The position numbers and the translations under genes were made by a program. Source: Amylostereum areolatum (Eukaryota > Basidiomycota > Agaricomycetes > Russulales > Stereaceae). Taken from it: 64,000 nucleotides of DNA. The notes beneath the pieces are model-generated. The model worked only from the letters and a program-made list of their open reading frames with translations, was not told the origin of the DNA and ran no database searches. This document shows, piece after piece, positions 56,626 through 64,000 of this stretch. The DNA lies in NCBI GenBank assembly GCA_012932865.1, contig SAXG01000109.1, positions 37,169 through 101,168 on the forward strand. Reading direction: 5' to 3'. Every line of letters starts with the position of its first letter. Position 1 is the stretch's first letter.

Positions 56626-58284
56626 TGCGAAACGCGCCTGCCTCTTCTGCTCGTCTCCGCCAGGAAGCCTTGGGACAGTGTTGGGCAGGTCGGCATTGGG
56701 TGTGACAAGGGGTATTGAGCAAAGATGGGACCCAGCAGAGGCGGCGCCGTGACGGGAGGTGCGTCTGAGAAGACAGCAGCGTGCACGAAGGGCTGTGGAC
56801 GCGGAAATGGATCAGTGCGCGTTAGGCGCGACGGCAGAGCGTGTGTGCACGAGCGGGTAGATGTCCGTCGGCGCGTCGACAGGTCCTTGGGGCGGAGCTT
56901 TACTCCCAGGTGCAGAAGTCCCAGGTGCAGAAAGCTGAACGACGGTACAAATGGCCTGGCTTCCCCTGCCTGAGGATGACGACGCAGACATGCGTGGCGA
57001 TCCTGATGGGGTCTCGATTAATGTCCGCCCGAGGTTCGACCCCTCCCCGCATTACTCGCTGCATGCACCAATGCCAGCGGGCGGGGGCTGCTGCACCTGC
57101 TGGATGCGAACACATTTTTCCATGTCGAGGACGTGTTGTACCCTTAACTTGGGTTGTTTCTCACGCTCATTCAACCGACACTAACTTCGTTTGCCTTGGT
57201 CTTCCTGCGCGATAACTTCGATTACCTTGGCTCTTCCATGGCTTTCCTTCACCCATGTTCTCGTATGTGGCTCGCCTGTAGGACCTCCTAGGATCTTGCC
57301 ATACATAAGTAAGGGCCTCTCCTGATGGGTTCAAGGTCACGGACGTCATCGCGTGTTTTCCTGGATGAGACTGGCGGTGGGTGGGAGAGGCTCTTGTGAC
57401 ATAGAAGGTGAGTGTATCAAGTTCAAGTAGCTTCTAATGGCTAACATGATTGTTCATTTCGCGCATTGAGCACGCTGGGACGGTGTGACGACGTCTAACG
57501 CGAAACTTATGGGGAACTACTAGTGCGTGAATATACACCCTCGTCCGGACATTTGTCTCCTCCCTGCAGCCAATCCGGAGCGCTTCCCACGCACGCACAA
57601 CGACACAAGAATGCAATAAGTCTGCAATCATGATGGGAGATGGTGTGGTCAGCGGGCGGGCAACACAGGACTACGAAGGGTGAAAAGGTGAGTACGCCAC
57701 TCGTTCAAAATCACATTGATGTACTTATCGTCATCCCGGTGTTACTGGGCACCCTTTCCCCTCCGTCCCGACGATCCTCTATGCGGGGGGGCCTGCTCAG
57801 AAGGAAACAGTCAGTTACCCGGCCTTGACGACGATGACACATATATGCACTGTCGCCCCATCTCCAGCCGGCGGGCTGGACAACACCCTCCGTGCCGCAT
57901 CGCCAACACGATGGAAATTGGAGAGTGTGGGGACAGAGGAGACACCGCCCGGAACAAAGTGAGTGCACCATTTGTCCCATATTGAAACTAGTACGCTCAC
58001 CTTCGCCCGCCAGTTATTCCATGTTTGTGGCCCACAACACGTCATCGAGTCCGATTGCGGTCTGTTCTGCCGTTGGGGGAATATGTGGTTGATCAGATTC
58101 CAGGGATTCAGGCCTGGGTTCCGTCCTTTCAATACATGTGTCGAGGTTTCCCTATCTCCGATATCAATTAAATTGTACACTATGCTAGCTTGATCAATGG
58201 GAGTGTGCGCGCATGAGCGCTCATGGTGTCTGAACACAAGAAACTTGAGGGTACACCTAGTAACTTGGTTGCAGCGTGAAGGGA
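56626..58284. other. Subtelomere-proximal DNA, no gene recognised
   Basis: Only short unrelated frames occur. A small direct repeat (CCCAGGTGCAGAA twice at 56905-56932) is present. Nothing links this to the graveyard fragments or to the retroelements. Confidence 0.4.
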
Positions 58285-58400
58285 CCCAAGTTACCACCCA
58301 AGTTACCACCCAAGTTACCACCCAAGTGAGCCAAGTTACCACCCAAGTGAGCCAAGTTACCACCCAAGTTAGCCAAGTTATTGCCCAAGTCAGTCAAGTT
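58285..58400 (+). repeat. Minisatellite of 12-bp and 9-bp units
   Basis: Units of AAGTTACCACCC and AAGTGAGCC (or AAGTTAGCC) alternate across about 115 bp and decay to the right. All units are multiples of three, so one frame reads TQVTTQVTTQVSQV. It lies just outside the first retroelement junction at 58444. Confidence 0.8.
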
Positions 58401-58458
58401 TGCATCCGAGAGCCAAGTTAATTCCAGGCGGTGGTGTGCGCGCTTAGGGTTAGGGAGA

Positions 58459-58477
58459 GCGTGTGCGAAGCACACGC
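58459..58477. other. Conserved terminal stem-loop at element 3' ends
   Basis: GCGTGTGC-GAA-GCACACGC, a perfect 8-bp stem with a three-base loop, lies three bases inside every copy: 58459-58477, 60610-60628, 60710-60728 and 61295-61313. In element RNA (minus strand) it is immediately upstream of the CCCTAA complement of the telomere. It is a good candidate for an RT recognition or RNA-end structure. Confidence 0.75.
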
Positions 58478-59628
58478 GATTTATATGCTACGGGAGAGGG
58501 CGACTGCGCGGGATGAGCGAGGTCTTGGGGGCAAGACGGTACCTTCACTTTCGCCTTTATAGGCTCTTCAGATCCCTTTAGTAATGCGCATTACTAAGGC
58601 GATGCGCGTCGTTCCACTTTGCGTCGTTCCACTTTTGTCATTTGCTAAGCTTTCTTTGTCGTCGGAGACGCGACTCCGGGACAGTCCAGACCGTCGACGT
58701 CATATGTTGCGTCATAGCGGCCTAAGAACACCGTGCCAAGACACCTAGACTCCGTCTCGGACTATCTCAAAGCCGAAGCCGAGATGCCGAGCTGCCGAGC
58801 GTCTAGACGGGCCGAAGCCAGCGCCAATACTCGGACCGAAACCCGAACCGGATCAAACCGGGGCGGAGCCGCCGGAATGAGCGCCAGGGATTAGCCGGGC
58901 GCTAAGAACTCGTGACCGGACCATGCCGGGCCGGCGAGCGCTTAACTCGGATAATGCCGACCTAGGCAAGGAACGAGCCTAGGTCGGGTTAGTTATCATC
59001 CTACCGGTTAGGGGTTAGGGTTAGGGGTTAGGGTTAGGCTAGAATGGATATTCTTTAGCAAATTAACATGCCGATTAAGGCATAGTGCGTACGTTAGGGT
59101 TTGGGTTAGGGTTAGGGCAAGGTGGGAGTCCCTATCTAATTCGGTTAATACCGTCCGTTCGCCTTTAGACTAACGATGCACCTACAAGAGTAGATTAATA
59201 GTTTTAAGCCTCGAGACAGCTTTAAACGTAAATATCAAGGGTAAGTGGCAAGAACGCGCCCGCATATGTCCCGGACGTTGTCGTACGGAGCGGGTGCGAC
59301 CCGTGATCGGGGAGCAAATACAGGCCTCCGGTGTAAGCACCTTAGGCCGAAGAGGGTACCCCGCCTCCTGCCGAAGCAGTGCGCAGGCGTCCGAGCGGAG
59401 TTTCCTACCGCCGTACATGTTCCCAGGTGTCCATAGCTGATCCGAAGACCTGCTAATGACCCGTCACAGAGGGACCGCGCCATCACGCGTCCCGTCGGGG
59501 ACGCAGACGCAGACAGGATCGTTAGACCACAAGTGCACGGCGCCACCATACTCGAAGGACCCCTGAAAGGATGCCGAGTTAGGGTGCGGCTTACGCGCGG
59601 CTTTAAGTGGAATCAATCCCAGTGCCAT

Positions 59629-60594
59629 TTACCAGGCGCCGGAGCGCCATGCTCGAGATATCGGCGACGACGAGCATCGGTGGATATTCGTTTCTTCTTC
59701 ATCAGAGTCCACCTCGGCGTTACCAGCCGGATAGGAAGTTGAAACGGCAGAGCCGCCGACGAGAGATATCGTACGGGTTGCAACAGGAGTGTCGTCGAGA
59801 GGAAGCAAAACCTCCTCCCCCATACGCTCGTCGAGCTTTTCGATAACGATCTTTTTCCAAAGACTAGTTAAGTCGAAAAGATTACGAGTGCGCTTGCGGC
59901 TCGTGATCAATCGACAGTCTAGGATATCTAATTTGCGGATGTCGGGGAGGTAGATCCTCGAGCCGTCATTACGAGTACCAACAGGGACCAAGAGATCCGC
60001 TTTAGTACCCGCTAGGCTAGAAAGTTCGCCGTCCGGCGCCGGGAATTCAGGAAAACTGTATTCGGCGCGATCAGTACGAGTCATGTACTCGCGCCAGTAT
60101 CCTAAGATCGTATCGCCTAATTTCGAGGCGTCGAAGTAATTCCATGCTGAATTGAACTCGGTTTTCAGAACGAGAACATTGTCGTGCTTATTGACAGTAA
60201 CGTTTAGTCGTTTATCCCACCGTTCTCGGTGATTTTTCATCCGCCAAGATTCAACCAGTCTTCTCGGATAGCCACGTTTCACGTAGAGGGTTACTAAGTC
60301 CTCTAGTGCGGTATAGTAAGTACTAGGGGTACTACTCAACGTCGCTAAACGGGACATCTCGCCAATAAAAGTACCACGCTTTACATCAAGCGGGTGGAAA
60401 GATATCCAGGGAATTCGTTCGGTGTGGTTCCGCGCTTTGCGGTACGGCATGTGCTGAAGGGTTCCAACCTCATCGCGATAGATTGCCATGTCTAAAAACG
60501 GCTGCCAAGAGGCAGACGCGGACCACTCTAATACACAGTCATCGAATTTAACTTTATCGCTCATGTAGTCTACGGTGTTTTTCTCACTTTCGGC
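59629..60594 (-). pseudogene. Truncated Penelope-like RT, C-terminal part
   Basis: The frame reads MSDKVKFDDCVLEWSAS onward to the stop at 59629 and is close to residues 150-458 of the copy-IV protein, with scattered substitutions (for example near the C-terminus, VLLPLDD for VSAPFDD). The frame is open upstream to the TTAGGG junction. Motifs A, B and C of the polymerase are lost, so it cannot be active. Confidence 0.85.
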
Positions 60595-60606
60595 TTAGGG
60601 TTAGGG

Positions 60607-60685
60607 AGAGCGTGTGCGAAGCACACGCGATTTTATATGCTACGGGAGAGGGCGACTGCGCGGGATGAGCGAGGTCTTGGGGGCA
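60607..60685 (-). mobile_element. Element copy II, 79-bp 3'-end stub
   Basis: It has only the first 79 bp of the element 3' end (hairpin through TCTTGGGGGCA), very close to copy I, between two TTAGGG tracts. It is a severely 5'-truncated insertion. Confidence 0.8.
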
Positions 60686-60706
60686 GGGTTAGGGTTAGGG
60701 TTAGGG

Positions 60707-61260
60707 AGAGCGTGTGCGAAGCACACGCGATATATCTATGCTACGAGAGAGGGCGTGCGCGGGATGAGTGCGGCTTGGGGGGCCAAGTCGTTACCTACAC
60801 TTTCGCCTTTATAGGCTCTTCAGATCCCTTAGTAATGCGCATTACTAAAGCGACGCGGGTCGTACGACTTTTGCGTCGTTCCACTTTTGTCAATTGCTAA
60901 GCTTGATTTGTCGTCGGAGACGCGACTCCGGGGCAGTCCAGACCGTCGACGTCATATGTTGCGTCATAAGCGGCCTAAGAACACCGTGCCAAGACACCTA
61001 GACTCCGTCTCGGGCTATCTCAAAGCCGAAGCCGAGATGCCGAGCTGCCGAGCGTCTAGACGGGCCGAAGCCAGCGCCAATACTCGGACCGGAACCCGAA
61101 CCGGATCAAGTCGGGGCGGAGCCGCCGAAATGAGCGCCCGGGATTAGCCGGGCGCTAAGAACCCGTGACCGGACCATGCCGGGCCGGAGGGCGCTTAACT
61201 CGGATAATGCCGACCTAGGCGAGGAACGAGCCTAGGTCGGGTTAGTTATCATCCTACCGG
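60707..61260 (-). mobile_element. Element copy III, 3'-region only
   Basis: This copy is 554 bp of the element 3' region, from the hairpin to CTACCGG, followed by TTAGGG. I saw no difference from the first 554 bp of copy IV. It is either a truncated insertion or one half of a recent tandem duplication with a 585-bp period. Confidence 0.8.
61210..61240. other. Second conserved hairpin in element 3' region
   Basis: CCGACCTAGGC and GCCTAGGTCGG form a perfect 11-bp stem around a 9-nt loop (GAGGAACGA). The same structure is at 58957-58987 (loop AAGGAACGA) and 61795-61825. A further 9-bp stem (AGCGCCCGG/CCGGGCGCT) lies about 70 bp to the left in copies III and IV. Confidence 0.7.
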
Positions 61261-61291
61261 TTAGGGTTAGGGTTAGGGGTTAGGGTTAGGG

Positions 61292-63874
61292 AGAGCGTGT
61301 GCGAAGCACACGCGATATATCTATGCTACGAGAGAGGGCGTGCGCGGGATGAGTGCGGCTTGGGGGGCCAAGTCGTTACCTACACTTTCGCCTTTATAGG
61401 CTCTTCAGATCCCTTAGTAATGCGCATTACTAAAGCGACGCGGGTCGTACGACTTTTGCGTCGTTCCACTTTTGTCAATTGCTAAGCTTGATTTGTCGTC
61501 GGAGACGCGACTCCGGGGCAGTCCAGACCGTCGACGTCATATGTTGCGTCATAAGCGGCCTAAGAACACCGTGCCAAGACACCTAGACTCCGTCTCGGGC
61601 TATCTCAAAGCCGAAGCCGAGATGCCGAGCTGCCGAGCGTCTAGACGGGCCGAAGCCAGCGCCAATACTCGGACCGGAACCCGAACCGGATCAAGTCGGG
61701 GCGGAGCCGCCGAAATGAGCGCCCGGGATTAGCCGGGCGCTAAGAACCCGTGACCGGACCATGCCGGGCCGGAGGGCGCTTAACTCGGATAATGCCGACC
61801 TAGGCGAGGAACGAGCCTAGGTCGGGTTAGTTATCATCCTACCGGTTAGGGTTAGGGTTAGGGGTTAGGGTTAGGCTAAGATGGATGTTCTTTAGCAATT
61901 TTACATGCCGACTAAGGCATAGTACGTACGTTAGGGTTCGGGTTAGGGTTAGGGCAAGGTGGGAGTCCCTATCTAATTCGGTTAATACCGTCCGTCGCCT
62001 TTCGACTAACGATGTACCTACAAGAGTAGATTAATAGTTAAAGCCTCGAGACAGCTTTAAACTCCTATCTCAGGGATAGACAGCAAGACCACGTCCGCAT
62101 AGTGTCCCGGGCGTTAACGTCGGGAGCGGACATGACCCATGATCGGGGGACAAATACAGGCCTCCGGTGTAAGCACCTTAGGCCGAAGAGGGTACCCCGC
62201 CTTCCGCCGAAGCAATGCGCAGGCGTCCGAGCGGAGTTTCCAACCGCCGTACATGTTCCCAAATGTCCATAGCTGATCCGAAGACCTGCTAATGACCCTT
62301 CACAGAGGAGCCGCGTCATCACCGGTCCCGCCGGGGACGCAAACGCGGCCAGGTCGTTAGACCACCAAGCGCACTGCGCCACCATTCTCGAAGGACCCCT
62401 GAAAGGACGCCGAGTTAGGGTGCGGCTTACGCGCGGCTTAAGATGGAATCAACCCAGATGCTGTCTACCAGGCGCCGGAGCGCCATGCTCGGGAGACAGG
62501 CGACGACGAGCGTCGGTGGATATTCGTTTCTTCTTCTTCATGGTCCACCTCGGCGTTACCAGCCGGATAGGAAGTCGAAACGGCAGAGCCGCCGACGAGA
62601 GATGTTGTACGGGTTGCGACAGGAGTGTCGTCGAAAGGGGCTGATACCTCCTCCCCCATACGCTCGTCGAGCTTTTCGATCACGATCTTTTTCCAAAGAC
62701 TTGTTAAGTCGAAAAGATTACGAGTGCGCTTGCGGCTCGTAATCAATCGACGGTCAAGGATATCTAATTTACGGATATCCGGGAGGTAGATCCTCGAGCC
62801 GTCATTACGGGTACCGACAGGGACCAAAAGATCCGCTTTAGTGCCCGCTAGGCTAGAGAGTTCGCCGTCCGGAGCCGGGAATTCAGGAAAACTGTATTCG
62901 GCGCGATCGGTACGTGTCATGTACTCGCGCCAGTATCCTAAGATCGTGTCGCCTAATTTCGAGGCGTCGAAATAGTTCCATGCTGAGTTGAACTCGGTTT
63001 TCAGAACGAGAACGTTGTCGTGCTTATTGACAGTAACGTTTAGTCGTTTATCCCACCGTTCTCGGTGATTTTTCATCTGCCAAGATTCAACCAGTCTTCT
63101 CGGGTAGCCGCGTTTCACGTAGAGGGTTACTAAGTCCTCTAGTGCGGTATAGTAAGTACTAGGGGTACTACTCAACGTCGCTAGCCGGGACATCTCTCCA
63201 ATAAAAGTACCACGCTTTACATCAAGCGGGTGGAAGGATATCCAAGGAATTCTTTCGGTGTGGTTCCGCGCTTTGCGGTACGGCATGTGCTGAAGGGTTC
63301 CAACCTCATCGCGATAGATTGCCATGTCTAAAAACGGCTGCCAAGAGGCAGACGCGGACCACTCTAAAACACAGTCATCGAATTTAACTTTTTCGCTCAT
63401 ATAGCGTACGGCGTCAGTCTCACTTTCGGCGTACACGATGGCGAAGACATCGTCGATATAGCGACCATAGAACGGGACGTTCGGGTCGTCAAGGATTTTA
63501 ACTTTACGCTCGAACTCCCACCCGTACAGGTTAGCGAGATCGGGCGAGTCGGCGACGCCCATTGCGAGGCCGATCTTCTGAAGGTAAAATTTATCTTGAA
63601 ACTGTGTTACAAGCTCGGTGTTGCCGACGTCTAAGAGTCGTCGGAAGATACTTTGCAACATGCGCGCGCGAGGCGTATCATATTCGGGGTCGTTTTCCCA
63701 GTAGAACTCAAGGTAATGCGAATAAATAATATCAAGGCATTTCTTGATGGGAATCGATGGGTAATACGCGACGACGTCGGCGGTGATGATGAACCACTTT
63801 CGATCGCGACGCAATTCGAGCTTACTTAATTTTATCGCCAAGTCTTTAGTACCATGAATAATGGTTGGCGCCGC
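61292..63874 (-). mobile_element. Penelope-like element copy IV, telomere-terminal
   Basis: This is the longest copy, 2,583 bp. Its 3' end abuts the TTAGGG tract at 61261-61291 and its 5' end abuts the chromosome-terminal TTAGGG array at 63875. It contains a 3' region of about 1.17 kb with internal telomeric tracts, and the RT reading frame. Endonuclease-deficient Penelope-like elements attached to telomeres are known from basidiomycetes (Coprina) and rotifers (Athena); structure and position fit that group. I found no canonical hammerhead ribozyme core in the 3' region. Confidence 0.87.
62465..63874 (-). CDS. Penelope-like reverse transcriptase, 5' partial
   Basis: The frame is open from the telomere junction to a stop at 62465. 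Polymerase motifs are intact (numbering from the TTG at 63841): motif A ADVVAYYPSIP (Asp22), motif B GLAMGVADSPDLANLYG (91-107), motif C GRYIDDVFAIV (Asp130-Asp131). A thumb-like region follows (LYVKRGYPRRLVESW) and an acidic C-terminus (NAEVDHEEEETN). The family usually has several hundred residues before motif A; here only about a dozen codons remain before the CCCTAA repeats bring a stop. There is no GIY-YIG endonuclease after the RT. The copy is therefore defective despite complete catalytic motifs. Confidence 0.88.
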   Translation of the reverse strand, partial: AAPTIIHGTKDLAIKLSKLELRRDRKWFIITADVVAYYPSIPIKKCLDIIYSHYLEFYWENDPEYDTPRARMLQSIFRRLLDVGNTELVTQFQDKFYLQKIGLAMGVADSPDLANLYGWEFERKVKILDDPNVPFYGRYIDDVFAIVYAESETDAVRYMSEKVKFDDCVLEWSASASWQPFLDMAIYRDEVGTLQHMPYRKARNHTERIPWISFHPLDVKRGTFIGEMSRLATLSSTPSTYYTALEDLVTLYVKRGYPRRLVESWQMKNHRERWDKRLNVTVNKHDNVLVLKTEFNSAWNYFDASKLGDTILGYWREYMTRTDRAEYSFPEFPAPDGELSSLAGTKADLLVPVGTRNDGSRIYLPDIRKLDILDRRLITSRKRTRNLFDLTSLWKKIVIEKLDERMGEEVSAPFDDTPVATRTTSLVGGSAVSTSYPAGNAEVDHEEEETNIHRRSSSPVSRAWRSGAW

Positions 63875-64000
63875 TTAGGGTTAGGGTTAGGGTTAGGGTT
63901 AGGGTTAGGGTTAGGGTTAGGGTTAGGGTTAGGGTTAGGGTTAGGGTTAGGGTTAGGGTTAGGGTTAGGGTTAGGGTTAGGGTTAGGGTTAGGGTTAGGG
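63875..64000 (+). repeat. Telomere, 21 TTAGGG repeats
   Basis: 126 bp of perfect TTAGGG runs to the last base of the window with the G-rich strand 5' to 3' toward the end, so this is the right end of a chromosome. The real array may extend further than the assembly. Confidence 0.97.

Larger units (their letters stand above)
58456..60594 (-). mobile_element. Penelope-like element copy I, 5'-truncated
   Basis: This copy starts (3' end) right after TTAGGG at 58456 and stops (5' end) at 60594 where TTAGGG resumes. It is co-linear with copy IV, including the internal telomeric tracts and a spacer of about 55 bp. It is cut within the coding region just after the RT catalytic motifs. Orientation is minus, 5' end toward the telomere, as expected when reverse transcription is primed by the chromosome 3' end. 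No endonuclease domain is seen. Confidence 0.85.
60707..61876 (+). repeat. 585-bp tandem duplication
   Basis: 60707-61291 and 61292-61876 appear identical, including an 86-codon frame (60887-61147 and 61472-61732). The unit is the element 3' region plus a five-unit TTAGGG tract. The diverged copy at 58456 differs at many points, so the pair is young. Confidence 0.85.
58444..61954 (+). repeat. Internal telomeric TTAGGG tracts
   Basis: Short tracts of two to five TTAGGG units (some TTAGGGG) occur at 58444-58455, 59008-59037, 59094-59117, 60595-60606, 60686-60706, 61261-61291, 61846-61875 and 61931-61954. Those at 58444, 60595, 60686 and 61261 mark the borders of stacked element copies; the others lie inside the element 3' region at matching places in both long copies. 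Confidence 0.9.

Noticed and set aside
57030..57052. GAGGTTCGACCCCTCC, another T-arm-like string
   Set aside because: No cloverleaf upstream.
58456..59628. Hammerhead ribozyme in the element 3' region
   Set aside because: Penelope elements often carry one, so I looked on both strands for the CTGATGA and GAAA core with stems. The only CTGATGA-like string (near 59700, minus) lies in coding sequence and is absent from copy IV.
60887..61147. 86-codon frame repeated at 61472-61732 as a gene
   Set aside because: Identical only because it lies in the tandem duplication; the older copy at 58456 does not keep the frame open in the same way, so it is probably non-coding.
1..64000. CRISPR array, prokaryotic operons or rRNA genes
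   Set aside because: No regularly spaced direct repeats with unique spacers and no rRNA-like sequence; introns and the telomere show a eukaryotic nuclear chromosome.

Overview
The window is the right-hand end of a chromosome of a filamentous basidiomycete, most likely an Agaricomycete. Three things point there. Genes are broken by many 50-70 bp introns. Several families are ones I know mainly from Agaricomycetes: DUF6698, DUF6535, NACHT-WD40 STAND proteins, OTT_1508-like deaminase and Mug135-like proteins. The sequence ends in 21 perfect TTAGGG repeats (63875-64000). No species name can be read from the sequence.

Layout. From 1 to 4.1 kb lie the 3' part of a DUF6698 gene and an unrecognised multi-exon gene. 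From 4.7 to 34.5 kb there is a mirror-image block. A DUF6535 membrane-protein gene (-) stands head to head with a NACHT-WD40 gene (+, NWD-A). Two housekeeping-type genes follow, mitochondrial aconitase and a MYND-finger protein. Then come a second NACHT-WD40 gene (-, NWD-B) and a second DUF6535 gene (+), again head to head. Both NWD proteins have a beta-rich N-terminal region, a helical linker, a NACHT NTPase and 21 WD repeats. From 34.5 to 53.7 kb lie a flavin monooxygenase, an unrecognised short gene, a complete 1,463-bp non-autonomous DNA transposon, an F-box-like protein, cytochrome bc1 core protein 2 (QCR2), a nucleic-acid-deaminase-like gene, a damaged UDP-glycosyltransferase and a Mug135-like gene.

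From 54 to 57 kb is a gene graveyard with decayed fragments of a SET-domain methyltransferase, histone H3 and casein kinase I. From 58.4 kb to the end is a subtelomeric stack of endonuclease-deficient Penelope-like (Coprina/Athena type) retroelement copies. Each begins with the same 3' end joined to TTAGGG and is cut off at a different 5' point, followed by more TTAGGG. All are oriented with the 5' end toward the telomere, as expected for elements reverse-transcribed directly onto chromosome ends.

The two most interesting systems are the duplicated head-to-head NACHT-WD40/DUF6535 pair, a candidate fungal NLR-like sensor with a membrane partner, and the telomere-attached retroelement stack with a constant stem-loop at every 3' junction. 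Several conserved genes (aconitase, MYND protein, NWD-A) contain isolated one-base insertions that break otherwise clean frames. These are probably assembly errors, and exon-intron models here should be read with that in mind.
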